Shown: positions 24,776 to 33,810, counted from the first letter of the stretch. The stretch is DNA of 64,000 nt from Streptomyces sp. BA2 (GCF_009769735.1 NZ_WSRO01000001.1:496001-560000); one strand, 5' to 3'. Numbers and translations: made by a program. The notes: generated from the sequence alone by a model not told the origin.

Positions 24776-25822
24776 ATGCATCTGTCCGTCATCGACCAGT
24801 CACCCGTACCCGACGGGTTCAGTCCCGCGGAGGCGCTGCAGCACAGCCTGGAACTCGCCACCCTCGCGGACGAGCTCGGCTACCACCGCTACTGGGTCGC
24901 CGAGCACCACGCCTCCCCGTTCCAGGCGGGGGCGGCGCCGGAGATCCTCACCGGCCAGATCCTGGCGCGGACCAGCGGCATCCGGGTCGGCTCCGGCGGC
25001 GTACTGCTGCCGTACTACAGCCCGTTCAAGGTCGCCGAGGTCTTCCGGGTGCTGCACGCGCTCTATCCGGACCGGGTCGACCTCGGGGTGGGCCGTGCCC
25101 ACCTGTCCAGGGAACCGGCGGTCCGCGCGCTGCGGCGGGACGCGGCCGATCCCCTCGACGGCAGCGACTTCCTCGACAAGGTCCAGGAGCTGCGCACCTT
25201 CGTCGGCGGTGAGGACTTCCCCGAGGGGCACGCCCATGAAGGGCTGCGTCCCTCGCCCGAGATGCCCGGCAGCCCCGACGTCTGGGTGCTGGGGGCGAGC
25301 GTGTCGAGCGCCGAGGCGACGGCTCGGCTCGGACTGCCCTACGCCTACGCCCACTTCCTGGGTCCCGACCAGACCGAGCAGGCGGTGCGCCGGTACCGCG
25401 AGGCGTTCGTGCCGCACACCGCGGGCGACCGGCCGCGCGTCATCCTGGGCATCGGGGTGTACTGCGCGGAGACGGAGGCCGAGGCCCGCGCACTGTTCTC
25501 CGGCCACCGGCTGTTCCGCAAGCGCATGGAGGCGGGGATCGCCGGGCCGGTCCCCTCGCCCCAGCAGGCGATCGAGGAGCTGGGCGAGGAGGCCGCGCTC
25601 GCCCCGGACCCCGGGCCCGGACACGACGGGCACGACGCCTACGTGCGCAACGCCGTCGGCACGCCCGAGCAGGTGCACTCCCGCATCACCGAACTGGCGG
25701 ACACCCTCGGCGTCGACGAAGTGGCCGTGATCAATTCGATCCACGACCACAAGGCGCGGATGCGCTGCTACGAGCTGCTCGCCGAGGCCTTCGGCCTGAA
25801 ACCGCGCGCCCAGCACCGCTGA
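24776..25822 (+). CDS. LLM-class flavin-dependent oxidoreductase 1
   Basis: The 348-residue product is a bacterial-luciferase-like TIM barrel: LATLADELGYHRYWVAEHHA, IRVGSGGVLLPYYSPFKVAE, YPDRVDLGVGRA, VWVLGASVSSAEATARLGLPYAYAHF and AVGTPEQVHSRI. The AEHHA and VGSGGVLLP segments are the usual family marks. ATG at 24776 follows GAAGGAGA; the much longer open frame from 23516 is false. Enzymes of this class use FMNH2 or F420H2, and which one applies here is unknown. Probable tailoring hydroxylase or reductase. Confidence 0.85.
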   Translation: MHLSVIDQSPVPDGFSPAEALQHSLELATLADELGYHRYWVAEHHASPFQAGAAPEILTGQILARTSGIRVGSGGVLLPYYSPFKVAEVFRVLHALYPDRVDLGVGRAHLSREPAVRALRRDAADPLDGSDFLDKVQELRTFVGGEDFPEGHAHEGLRPSPEMPGSPDVWVLGASVSSAEATARLGLPYAYAHFLGPDQTEQAVRRYREAFVPHTAGDRPRVILGIGVYCAETEAEARALFSGHRLFRKRMEAGIAGPVPSPQQAIEELGEEAALAPDPGPGHDGHDAYVRNAVGTPEQVHSRITELADTLGVDEVAVINSIHDHKARMRCYELLAEAFGLKPRAQHR

Positions 25823-25900
25823 CGCCCGCGCGCTTCGGCGCGATTCGCTCCCCCCCGCAGGCCTTACGGCCTGTGACCCATGCCCTATGAGAGGACCCAC

Positions 25901-26932
25901 ATGAAGACCCAATCCGCCCTGCGCATCGCGGCCGTGGCCGTCGCGGCGGTCGTGACGGCAGGTACGGCCACCGCCGCCTCCGGCGCGGAGCAGACGGCCG
26001 GCACCGACCTGGGAGTGCTGCCCGGTGGAAACAACAGCCTCGCCTTCGACGTGAACAACGGCGGTCTGGTCGTCGGTTACTCGAACAACAGCGAGGGCTC
26101 CAACCGCGCCGTCCTCTGGGACAAGCAGGGCAACGCCGACGCCTTCGGCACGCTGCCCGGGGACACCGACAGCGTCGCCTACACCGTCAACGACAAGGGC
26201 ACCGCGCTGGTGGGCCGGTCCTACGTCCCGAACGGCGCCCAGCGGCCCGTGAAGTGGAACCGCACCGGCACCATCACGGAGCTGCCCGCTCCCGCCGGTT
26301 CGACCATAGCCAGGGCGTATGCCGTCAATGACGCGGGGACCGTGGTCGGTTTCGCGACCGGCAGCGACGGGCTTTACAAGGCCGTGCGATGGAGCGCGGA
26401 CAACAAGCTGAGCCTGCTTCCCCCGCTGCCGGGCGACCAGGCCTCGGGCGCCGCCTGGATCACCAACACCGGGACGACCGCCGGTTACTCCAAGGACGCG
26501 CAGGGCGGCAGCCGCGCGGTGCTGTGGAACCGTGCCGGCGACGTCACCGCGCTCAACGCGCCCAAGGGGCACACCGGGGCCCAGGCGATCTCGGCCAGCG
26601 ACACCGGTATCACGGTCGGCAACTCCGTCACCGGAGAGACCTCGCACGCGCTGCGCTGGAGCCGCAGCGGCAAGGTCACCGAGCTGGCGCCGCTGCCGGG
26701 TGACGCCTCGGCCCAGGCGTTCGGCGTCAACGACTCGGGCACGGCGATCGGCTTCTCGGTCGCGCCCGACGGCCAGCGCAAGGCGGTGCGCTGGAGTGCC
26801 GGCGGCACGCCCACCCACCTGACCGGGGGTGTGGGTCACGCCGCGGTGTACGGCATCAACGACTTCGGCTCGACGGCGGGCTTCACCAGCACGACCGACG
26901 GCAAGAACCGCTCGACCCTGTGGGAGGACTGA
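25901..26932 (+). CDS. Secreted HAF-repeat protein 1
   Basis: A 343-residue precursor: Sec signal MKTQSALRIAAVAVAAVVTA with likely cleavage near ATAASGAEQ. The mature protein is built from about seven repeats of some 43 residues, each of the form LGxLPGG, A(F/Y)xVNxxGxxVGxS, RAVxW. Examples are DLGVLPGGNNSLAFDVNNGG, AFGTLPGDTDSVAYTVND and ELAPLPGDASAQAFGVND. This is the extracellular HAF-repeat family, probably a beta-propeller; no enzymatic role is known. ATG at 25901 follows GAGAGGA. It is 2 bp from a second copy, in the middle of the biosynthetic genes. Confidence 0.85.
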   Translation: MKTQSALRIAAVAVAAVVTAGTATAASGAEQTAGTDLGVLPGGNNSLAFDVNNGGLVVGYSNNSEGSNRAVLWDKQGNADAFGTLPGDTDSVAYTVNDKGTALVGRSYVPNGAQRPVKWNRTGTITELPAPAGSTIARAYAVNDAGTVVGFATGSDGLYKAVRWSADNKLSLLPPLPGDQASGAAWITNTGTTAGYSKDAQGGSRAVLWNRAGDVTALNAPKGHTGAQAISASDTGITVGNSVTGETSHALRWSRSGKVTELAPLPGDASAQAFGVNDSGTAIGFSVAPDGQRKAVRWSAGGTPTHLTGGVGHAAVYGINDFGSTAGFTSTTDGKNRSTLWED

Positions 26933-26933
26933 C

Positions 26934-28025
26934 GTGCTGTCCCACCCTCTCCCCGTGAAGCAGGCCGCACCCGTCCGCACAGGGGGCCGGGGCTCTCTCG
27001 TACGCCGCGTACTCGCTGTCGTCGCGGCGGGCGTGACCCTGGCCGCCACCCCCCTCGCCTCGGCTCACGCCGCGCCCGCCGGCACCGTCCTGGCCCCGCT
27101 GCCCGGCGGTACGTTCAGCACGGCCTACGGGATCGACGACAACGGCGTGGTCGTGGGCTACGCCGGGACCGCCGCGGGACACACCCACGCGGCGCGCTGG
27201 AGCGCGGACGGCCGCCGCGTGAAGGACCTGGGCACCTTGCCCGGAGACACGGAGAGCATCGCGTACACCGTCCGTGAGGACGGCACGATCGTCGGCATGT
27301 CGGCCGGCCGGGACAAGGTCGAGGACGCCGTGAAGTGGACCCGGTCCGGTGCGGTGGTCCGACTGCCGGGCCTGCCGGGCGCCACCGAGACGCGCGCCTA
27401 CGGGATCAACGACAACGGCGCCGCCGTCGGCATCTCCAGCACCCCGACCGGTGTGCACCGGCCGGTCAGGTGGAGTGCGAGGGGCGAGGTCACCGCGCTG
27501 ACCACGCTGCCCGGCGACCCGGCCGGAGGCGTCGGCGGCATCAACGACCGCGGCGTGTCGGTCGGTTACTCGGGCACGCCCGGCGGCGTACTCACTTCGC
27601 TGCGATGGGCCGCCGACGGGACGCCCACCGAGCTCGAACCCCTGGCGGGGGACAACTCCAGCCATGCGAGCTGGATCAACAACGCGGGTGTCGCCGTGGG
27701 CCATTCGTACGTGGCAGGCGCCCATCCGCTGATCCGTCCGCTGCGGTGGGAGGCCGACGGCACCCCGGTGGCGCTCGAACTGCTGCCGGGGGACACCGGC
27801 GGCTCCAGCTGGGGCATCAACGACGAGGGATACAGCACCGGTTACACCTACGCCCCGGGTGGTCAGACGCACGCCGTGCGGTGGGCACCCGACGGCACGG
27901 TGACCAAGCTCGGCGTCCTGGAGTCCGGTGCCGGTGAGGGCTACCAGATCAACGCCCATGGAGCCGTCGCGGGCTATACGACCTCGGACGACGGGGCCAC
28001 GCTGGCCGCGCTCTGGAAGGACTGA
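26934..28025 (+). CDS. Secreted HAF-repeat protein 2
   Basis: A 363-residue paralogue of the preceding protein. The signal peptide region is SLVRRVLAVVAAGVTLAATP followed by ASAHAAPAG. Repeats include APLPGGTFSTAYGIDDNGV, LGTLPGDTESIAYTVRED, ELLPGDTGGSSWGINDEGY and a closing YQINAHGAVAGYTTSDDG. GTG at 26934 lies 7 bp after GGGAGG inside the end of the first gene, so the two are co-translated. Ten bp later the MFS exporter begins, suggesting a shared role in export, sequestration or protection outside the cell (inference). Confidence 0.84.
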   Translation: MLSHPLPVKQAAPVRTGGRGSLVRRVLAVVAAGVTLAATPLASAHAAPAGTVLAPLPGGTFSTAYGIDDNGVVVGYAGTAAGHTHAARWSADGRRVKDLGTLPGDTESIAYTVREDGTIVGMSAGRDKVEDAVKWTRSGAVVRLPGLPGATETRAYGINDNGAAVGISSTPTGVHRPVRWSARGEVTALTTLPGDPAGGVGGINDRGVSVGYSGTPGGVLTSLRWAADGTPTELEPLAGDNSSHASWINNAGVAVGHSYVAGAHPLIRPLRWEADGTPVALELLPGDTGGSSWGINDEGYSTGYTYAPGGQTHAVRWAPDGTVTKLGVLESGAGEGYQINAHGAVAGYTTSDDGATLAALWKD

Positions 28026-28035
28026 GCCCCCTACC

Positions 28036-29508
28036 ATGCCGACAAAATCCGAAGCGCCGCCCCTGGGCCGGCCGTTGATCGTCCTGGCCGGTGTCCAGAT
28101 GGTCGGCTCGTTCGCCGCTCTTCTGGACGCCACCATCGTGACCGTCGCGCTGGACGCCACCTCCCGGGAGTTCGACGCCTCGGAAAGCGCGGTCGCCTGG
28201 GCCAGCACGGCGTATCTGCTGACCATGGCGCTGGTCACCCCCGTGGTGGGGTGGGCCATCGACCGCTTCGGCGCCAGACGCATGTGGATGTCCGCCCTGA
28301 CGGTCTTCCTGGTCGGGTCGGTGCTGTGCGGCCTGGCCTGGTCACTGGAGAGCCTGGTCGCCTTCCGGGTCGTCCAGGGCATCGGGGGCGGCCTTGTGCT
28401 CCCGCTGAACATGGCGATCCTCGCCCAGGCGGCGGGGCCGGAGCGCTTCGGCCGGATCATGAGCATGGTCGGCATCCCCGGCCAACTGGCCCCGATCATG
28501 GGGCCGGTGCTCGGTGGTGTGATCGTCGCGGCCGCCGGATGGCGTTGGATCTTCTTCATCAACATTCCGCTGTGCCTGCTGGCGCTGGTCCTGTCGTGGC
28601 GGGTGCTGCCCGCCGGACTCCCGCCGGGCAAGGCACCGCTGGACCGGGTGGGTCTGGCGCTGCTGCCGCCCGGCCTGGTGCTGCTCGTGTACGGCTTCTC
28701 CCGCATCGCCGATGCGGGGGAAGCCTCCAGCGCGATGCCCGCGCTGTGCCTGGCCGTCGGTGCCGTGCTGCTCGTCGCGTTCGTCGTCCACGCGCTGCGC
28801 GTGGAGGCTCCCCTGATCGACCTGCGGCTGTTCGTCCACCGGACGTTCACCGCCTCCTCCGTGATGACCTTCCTGCACGGCATCGCGGTCTACGGCCCCC
28901 TGCTGCTGCTCCCGCTGTTCTATGCGCGAGTACGGGGCTACGACGCGGGCGAGGTCGGCTGGCTGCTCGCGCCGCAGGGCATCGGATCGCTGATCGGTAT
29001 CTCGGTGGCAGGGTCGCTGGCCGACCGGTACGGGGCCCGGCCGCTGGTGATCGGCAGCACCGTCCTGACGTTCGTCGGCACGCTTCCCTTCACCCAACTC
29101 TCCGCGGATCCGCCGGTGTCGCTGCTGAGCGCCGCCCTCGTGGTGCGCGGATTCGGGGTCGGCCTGCTCGGGGTAGCCATCGTCACCGCCGCCTACCGCG
29201 ACGTGCCCGCGGAGCGGATCTCCCGGGCGACCGGCACCATCAGCGTCGTCCAGCGGGTCGGGGCCTCGTCCGGCACCGCGGTGATCGCCCTCGTCCTGGG
29301 GCTCCAGCTGGCGGACGCCTCCGCCGCGCCGGCCGCCGAAGCGGGCGCCTACGGCAACACCTTCTGGTGGTCCGCGGGGCTGACCCTCGTGGCCCTGATC
29401 CCCGCAGCCCTGTTGCCCCGCATGCGACCGGCGGCGGATCGACAGGACGCGGGCGGTGCGGACGCCGCGCCGCGGCAGCGGTCGGACTCGGGCCGTCCGG
29501 CCTCGTGA
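28036..29508 (+). CDS. MFS drug:H+ antiporter, DHA2 family
   Basis: A 490-residue membrane protein with about 14 hydrophobic helices. It opens GVQMVGSFAALLDATIVTVAL, the DHA2 signature for helix 1, has the MFS loop WAIDRFGARRMWM between helices 2 and 3, and shows GIGGGLVLPLNMAIL and FFINIPLCLLALVL. This is the exporter family of many aromatic polyketide clusters (ActII-ORF2-like). ATG at 28036 is used. It is the only obvious transporter here and probably exports the final product and confers self-resistance. Confidence 0.9.
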   Translation: MPTKSEAPPLGRPLIVLAGVQMVGSFAALLDATIVTVALDATSREFDASESAVAWASTAYLLTMALVTPVVGWAIDRFGARRMWMSALTVFLVGSVLCGLAWSLESLVAFRVVQGIGGGLVLPLNMAILAQAAGPERFGRIMSMVGIPGQLAPIMGPVLGGVIVAAAGWRWIFFINIPLCLLALVLSWRVLPAGLPPGKAPLDRVGLALLPPGLVLLVYGFSRIADAGEASSAMPALCLAVGAVLLVAFVVHALRVEAPLIDLRLFVHRTFTASSVMTFLHGIAVYGPLLLLPLFYARVRGYDAGEVGWLLAPQGIGSLIGISVAGSLADRYGARPLVIGSTVLTFVGTLPFTQLSADPPVSLLSAALVVRGFGVGLLGVAIVTAAYRDVPAERISRATGTISVVQRVGASSGTAVIALVLGLQLADASAAPAAEAGAYGNTFWWSAGLTLVALIPAALLPRMRPAADRQDAGGADAAPRQRSDSGRPAS

Positions 29509-29613
29509 GCGTCTCGTGCGCTTCTCGAGGAGACGTCGAGAGGCGCCGGGCAGTCTCTGCGCCGGTAGCCGTCAGCTCTCACGGTGTCTCATCATGGAAT
29601 CGAGGTCGACGCG

Positions 29614-30765
29614 ATGCGCGTGCTGTTCGCCGTCTCTCCGGGACTGGCCCATCTCTATCCATCGTCCGGTCTCGCCTGGGCGTTCCGCGTCGCGGGTCAC
29701 GATGTCGCCGTGGCCACTTCGGGTGTCTCCACCGAGGCCGCGGCCCACGCGGGTTTCGCGGTGCGTGAGGTGTCGCCCGGTGCCGATTTCGCCGCCGTCT
29801 TCAGGCGGCCGGGATCGGCTCAGGAGCGGGCGCGCGCCAGCCGGGAGCTGGGACTGGCCGTTGCCGAGAACCCGCGGACGCCGGACACCATCCTGGAGAA
29901 GTTCTCCCGGGTCAGCGATCTGATGCTGGAGGGCACCCTTCGCTTCGCCGAGGCCTGGCAGCCGGATCTCATCGTGTACTCCCGGCTGCAGGGGGCGGCA
30001 CTGGTCGCCGCGCGGGCTCTGGGCGTGCCGGCGGTCGACCACGGGTTCAGCTTCATGCGCGAGGGAGCGCTGCCCGAGCGCTACCTTCCGTACCTGACTC
30101 CCCTGTACGAACGGGCGGGCGTCCCGGCCGAGTTGCCCTCCATCACGTCCTTGTACTTCGCTCCCCAGCACATGATGCACGGAGAGGGCGAGGGATGGCC
30201 CATGCGGGCCGTCCCCTTCCAGGGGGGCGGCACCCTGCCCGACTGGATGGCCGAGCCCAAGAGCCGCCCCCGCGTCTGTGTCACGCTGGGCACCACGGTG
30301 CCCCGTGTGAGTGGTGTCGGCAGCCTGGAGAGCGTGCTGAACGCGGCCGGTGACGTCGACGCGGAGTTCGTGCTCGCGCTCGGCGACGACCCGGAACTCG
30401 ACACCCTGGGCACGCTGCCCGACAACGTGCGGCTCGTCGGCTATACGCCGCTCAGCACGCTGCTCACCACGTGTGACGCGGTCATCCACCACGGCGGTGC
30501 GGGGACCACTCTGGCCTCCTCCCACGCCGCGGTTCCGCAGCTGGCGATGCCCCACGGCGCCGACAACTGGCTCAACGCCGCCATGATCGAGCGGTGCGGG
30601 CTCGGCCTGAACCGCGAGCCGGGCGACGTGGACGCGGCGCTGCTCAAGACACTGCTGCACGACGAGGGGCTGCGCGCGTCCGTCCGGGACGGCGCGCGTG
30701 CGCTGACCGCGGAGCCGGGCCCCGACCAGATCGTGCCGCGCCTGCTCGACCTCATCGGAAAGTGA
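29614..30765 (+). CDS. GT-B glycosyltransferase for the deoxysugar
   Basis: The 383-residue product shows the GT1/EryCIII-like fold. The N-terminal acceptor domain has MRVLFAVSPGLAHLYPSSGLAWAF and GHDVAVATS. The C-terminal nucleotide-sugar domain has VCVTLGTTVP, NVRLVGYTPLSTLL and the HHGGAGTTL motif for diphosphate binding. It resembles antibiotic O- and C-glycosyltransferases; bond type cannot be read. ATG at 29614 has a weak ribosome binding site. It is the single glycosyltransferase found, matching a single deoxysugar pathway. The next gene is preceded by its own SoxR-type promoter. Confidence 0.88.
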   Translation: MRVLFAVSPGLAHLYPSSGLAWAFRVAGHDVAVATSGVSTEAAAHAGFAVREVSPGADFAAVFRRPGSAQERARASRELGLAVAENPRTPDTILEKFSRVSDLMLEGTLRFAEAWQPDLIVYSRLQGAALVAARALGVPAVDHGFSFMREGALPERYLPYLTPLYERAGVPAELPSITSLYFAPQHMMHGEGEGWPMRAVPFQGGGTLPDWMAEPKSRPRVCVTLGTTVPRVSGVGSLESVLNAAGDVDAEFVLALGDDPELDTLGTLPDNVRLVGYTPLSTLLTTCDAVIHHGGAGTTLASSHAAVPQLAMPHGADNWLNAAMIERCGLGLNREPGDVDAALLKTLLHDEGLRASVRDGARALTAEPGPDQIVPRLLDLIGK

Positions 30766-30796
30766 TCCAGGTCACTTTCGATGATCCCGATCCACC

Positions 30797-30827
30797 TTGA
30801 CCTCAAGCCTGCTTGAGGTCGGACACT
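30797..30827 (+). promoter_or_regulatory. SoxR-type promoter with perfect operator
   Basis: GACCTCAAGC-CT-GCTTGAGGTC (30799-30820) is a perfect 22-bp palindrome containing the CCTCAAG...CTTGAGG core of the SoxR box. It sits between TTGACC (30797-30802) and GACACT (30822-30827). The 19-bp spacer is the over-long spacing that MerR-family activators such as SoxR correct. It lies 24 bp upstream of the NmrA-like start codon. Confidence 0.9.
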
Positions 30828-30850
30828 CAGTACAACAGCTATCAAGGAGT

Positions 30851-31690
30851 ATGACGTTGAGCGACAACAAGATCATTCTCGTCGTCGGCGCCACCGGGAA
30901 CCAGGGTGGCGCCACGGCCCGCGAGCTGCTGTCTCGCGGATGGACCGTGCACGCACTGGTGCGTAACCCCGACAAGCCGGAGGCGCGGGCGATCGAGGAG
31001 CAGGGCGCCGTACTCGTCCAGGGTGACCTCGACGACGTCGAGTCGCTGCGTCGTGCCATGGCAGGCGTGCACGGTGTGTTCAGCGTGCAGGCGCTGGCCT
31101 ACGAGCCGGAGACCCTCGCCGACGAGGTGCGCCAGGGCAAGACGGTGGCCGATGTGGCCAAGGAGAGCGGCGTCGCGCACCTGGTGTACAGCTCCGTGGA
31201 CGGTGCCGAGCGCGGCAGCGGCATCGACCACTTCGAGAGCAAGGCCGAGATCGAGAAGCACGTCCTGTCGCTCGACATCCCCACCACGATCCTGCGGCCG
31301 GTGTTCTTCATGAACAACCTGCTGTACTTCTCCGTGGAGGACGGCGAGCGAGTGATGAAGCTGCCGGTGAAGCCCGAGCGGCCGATGCAGTTCATCGCCT
31401 CCGACGACATCGGCTTCTTCGCTGCCGAAGCCTTCGACAAGCCCAAGGAGTACATCGGCCGCCAGGTCGCGCTCGGCGGTGACGAGATCAGCTTCTCCGA
31501 GGTCGCCGCGGTCTACGAGCGGCTCACCGGTACGCCGACCCGCCTTGAGCCGCAGCCCATCGAGGACCGGATGTTCGTGTGGTTCGCCGAGGAGGGCTAC
31601 CAGGCGGACATCCCGGCGCTGCGAAAGCAGCACCCCGGCCTGCTGACGCTGGAGAAGTTCCTCTCCCAGCGGCTGCCCGCCGCCTCCTGA
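30851..31690 (+). CDS. NmrA-like NAD(P)-binding reductase, SoxR target
   Basis: A 279-residue protein of the NmrA/HSCARG atypical SDR group: ILVVGATGNQGGATARELLSR gives the GxxGxxG cofactor loop, followed by VLVQGDLDDVESLRRAM, HLVYSSVDGAERGSG, TTILRPVFFMNNLL and IASDDIGFFAAEAF. ATG at 30851 follows AAGGAG. NmrA-like proteins bind NADP and may act as quinone reductases or redox sensors. The SoxR box upstream places it in the response to redox-cycling compounds, as found for the few SoxR targets of S. coelicolor switched on by actinorhodin. Self-protection against the cluster's quinone is therefore likely; a biosynthetic reduction is the alternative. Confidence 0.86.
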   Translation: MTLSDNKIILVVGATGNQGGATARELLSRGWTVHALVRNPDKPEARAIEEQGAVLVQGDLDDVESLRRAMAGVHGVFSVQALAYEPETLADEVRQGKTVADVAKESGVAHLVYSSVDGAERGSGIDHFESKAEIEKHVLSLDIPTTILRPVFFMNNLLYFSVEDGERVMKLPVKPERPMQFIASDDIGFFAAEAFDKPKEYIGRQVALGGDEISFSEVAAVYERLTGTPTRLEPQPIEDRMFVWFAEEGYQADIPALRKQHPGLLTLEKFLSQRLPAAS

Positions 31691-31885
31691 CCCGGCCCGG
31701 CCGCGCACCCCGCGCCCGTGAGCCTCGGCGACCCCCGCCGAGCGCCCACGGGCGTTCGCCGTTCGCCGCGCGGGCCTTGGGCACACCTCGACCGTTCCTC
31801 CAGGGGTCCTGGCGACCCTCGACGAGGCAGTGCACCGCAGCAGCCCCGAGAGGCAGCAGCCCCGAGAGCGGGAGGACCAGGACAC

Positions 31886-32830
31886 ATGGCAGTACACGAG
31901 CAGGCGGCGCGAGCCGCGCACGAGGTCAAGGTGGCGGCACCTGCCCAGCAGGTCTACCGGCTCCTTGCCGACCTCGACAACTGGCCCTGGATGTTCCGGC
32001 CGTTCGTCCACGTCGAACTCCTGGGAACCGAAGGGGACTTCGAGCGGGTAGGGATGTGGACCACGACCGGGGACGAGGTCGGGCACTGGATCGCCCTGCG
32101 GCGCCTGGACGAGGCCCGGCTGCGCATCGACTTCCGTCCCCAGACGCCCGAGGCCCCGCTGGCGACCATGCAGCGCACGTGGGTCGTCGAGCCGCTGTCC
32201 GAGCGGGAGTGCACCGTCCGGCTGCTGCACCGCTACACCCTCACCGAGGACGATCCCGCGGCGCGCGAGGCCACCGACCACGTGATCGACACGATCGCCG
32301 GCGCCGAGACCGAGGCCGTGCGGACAGCGGCCGAACTGGCGAACGAGACACCGGAGTTGCTCGTCACCGTCACCGACACCGTCGACATCGAGGCGCGGGC
32401 CGGCGAGGTGTACCGCACCCTGTACGACGTGCGTGCCTGGCCCAGGATCCTGACGCACGTCGCGCGGGCGAAGACCCTGCAGGATGCCGAAGGGCTGCAA
32501 CTCGTGGAGATCGACACGGTGGAGGCGGCCGGCGGGCTGCTCGCCATGCGGACCGCGCGGGTGGGCCGCCCCGCGCACACCATCGCGTACAAGCAACTCG
32601 TGCTGCCGCCGATCGGCAGCAGTCACCATGTCCGCTGGCACATCGCACCGACGCCGAAGGGCGCCCGTGTGACGTCCGAGCAGACGGCTGTCATCGACCG
32701 GGACGGCGTCGAGCGGATGCTGGGCCAGGGCAACAGCACGGCCGAGGCCACGTCCTTCGTACGGCGCGAGCTGAGCGCGAAGGCCCGGTTGCTTCTCGGG
32801 GGCGTGAAGGAGCACCTGGAGACGCGGTGA
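31886..32830 (+). CDS. Aromatase/cyclase 2 (divergent didomain SRPBCC)
   Basis: The 314-residue product has two SRPBCC halves: HEVKVAAPAQQVYRLLADLDNWPWMFRPF at the start (NWPWMFRPF being the family-type helix) and VTDTVDIEARAGEVYRTLYDVRAWPRILTHV from about residue 155. It is clearly related to, but much less similar than, the pair at 19704 and 47933. ATG at 31886 follows GGAGGACC. It lies 195 bp after the SoxR-controlled gene and ends in a 21-bp perfect hairpin. It probably acts on a different ring or on a second polyketide chain. Confidence 0.87.
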   Translation: MAVHEQAARAAHEVKVAAPAQQVYRLLADLDNWPWMFRPFVHVELLGTEGDFERVGMWTTTGDEVGHWIALRRLDEARLRIDFRPQTPEAPLATMQRTWVVEPLSERECTVRLLHRYTLTEDDPAAREATDHVIDTIAGAETEAVRTAAELANETPELLVTVTDTVDIEARAGEVYRTLYDVRAWPRILTHVARAKTLQDAEGLQLVEIDTVEAAGGLLAMRTARVGRPAHTIAYKQLVLPPIGSSHHVRWHIAPTPKGARVTSEQTAVIDRDGVERMLGQGNSTAEATSFVRRELSAKARLLLGGVKEHLETR

Positions 32831-32835
32831 GCTCC

Positions 32836-32885
32836 GGTACGCGTGTGGCCCGCCCCTCTCAGCTGGGGCGGGCCACACGCGTACC
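32836..32885. terminator. Bidirectional terminator hairpin, 21-bp stem
   Basis: GGTACGCGTGTGGCCCGCCCC and its exact complement flank an 8-nt loop, between convergent ARO/CYC 2 and the enoyl-reductase-like gene. It is the longest perfect stem in the window. Confidence 0.92.
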
Positions 32886-32892
32886 GCGTACC

Positions 32893-33810
32893 TCAGTCGA
32901 GCGTGAGGACGATCTTGCCGTGTCCGTGCCCGGTCTCCAGGGCCCGGTGCGCGTCCGCGGCCCGCGCCAGGGGATAGGCGCCCCGGATGTGCAGCTCGAT
33001 GCGGCCCTGTGCGTACAGCTCGACCAGCTCGCGCAGACGCGTGGTCGACCGGGCGGGCGCGAGGAGGGGCACCCCCAGTTCCTGGGCCGTCTCATCGGCG
33101 ACCATGGTGCGGATCCGGTTGCGGTCCTTGACCACCTCCACGGAGGCGCGCAGGGCCTCGGGACCCACGTTGTCCATCGCGGCGTCCACGCCCTGCGGTG
33201 CCACGGCCCGCACTCGGTCGGCGAGACCCTCGCCGTACGTCACCGGCACGGCACCGATGGACCGCAGATACGCGTGATTCGCCTCGCTGGCCGTACCGAT
33301 GACCGTGGTGGCCCCCCACGCCTTGGCGAGCTGCACCGAGAACGTGCCGAGCGCCCCCGCGGCAGCGTGGATCAGCACGGTGTCGCCGGGGCCGACCTTC
33401 ATGTCCTGCAGAGCCATGTGCGCGCCCTGGCCGTTGCCGGAGAACCCGCCGGCGATCTGCCACGGCATGTTCGCCGGCTTGTGCACGACCTTGGCGACCG
33501 GCGCCACCACGTACTCGGCGTAGCAGCCCAGGGTGCTGAACCCGAGCACCTCGGCGCCCACCTCGAACTCCGTGACGCCTTCGCCGGCTTGGTCGACGAC
33601 GCCGGCGAACTCGTTGCCGGGCACCACCGGCGGCTCGACCGCCTTCAGATAGGGCGGCGTCCAGCCGCCGCGGATACGGGCGTCGAAGTGCTGGACACCC
33701 GCGACCCGCACCCGCACCCGCACCTCACCTGGACCGGCCTGAGGAGGGGCCACGTCCGACAGCGTCAGGACCTCAGGTCCGCCGAACGTCGTCAGGGCTG
33801 CAGCCTTCAT
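32893..33810 (-). CDS. MDR-family NADPH:quinone oxidoreductase / enoyl reductase
   Basis: A 305-residue zinc-free medium-chain dehydrogenase/reductase. It begins MKAAALTTFGGPEVLTLSDV, has PGNEFAGVVDQAGEGVTEF, VLIHAAAGALGTFSVQLAKAWG (nucleotide loop) and a C-terminal GRIELHIRGAYPLARAADAHR. The family includes quinone oxidoreductases and the ActVI-ORF2-type enoyl reductase that sets pyran stereochemistry in benzoisochromanequinones. ATG at 33810 is chosen on homology; its ribosome binding site is poor. It is separated from the ActVI-ORF1-like gene by a stem-loop, so it may have its own promoter. Confidence 0.82.
   Translation of the reverse strand: MKAAALTTFGGPEVLTLSDVAPPQAGPGEVRVRVRVAGVQHFDARIRGGWTPPYLKAVEPPVVPGNEFAGVVDQAGEGVTEFEVGAEVLGFSTLGCYAEYVVAPVAKVVHKPANMPWQIAGGFSGNGQGAHMALQDMKVGPGDTVLIHAAAGALGTFSVQLAKAWGATTVIGTASEANHAYLRSIGAVPVTYGEGLADRVRAVAPQGVDAAMDNVGPEALRASVEVVKDRNRIRTMVADETAQELGVPLLAPARSTTRLRELVELYAQGRIELHIRGAYPLARAADAHRALETGHGHGKIVLTLD

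Noticed and set aside
25829..25842. Short CGCGC-TTCG-GCGCG hairpin after the LLM gene as terminator
   Set aside because: Only 5 bp of stem; such sequences are frequent by chance at this GC content and genes continue on the same strand.
24800..28883. Long minus-strand open frames (about 750 and 670 codons) opposite the LLM, HAF and MFS genes
   Set aside because: Repetitive His/Arg/Gly/Val translation typical of antisense shadows; the plus-strand genes have signal peptides, motifs and ribosome binding sites.
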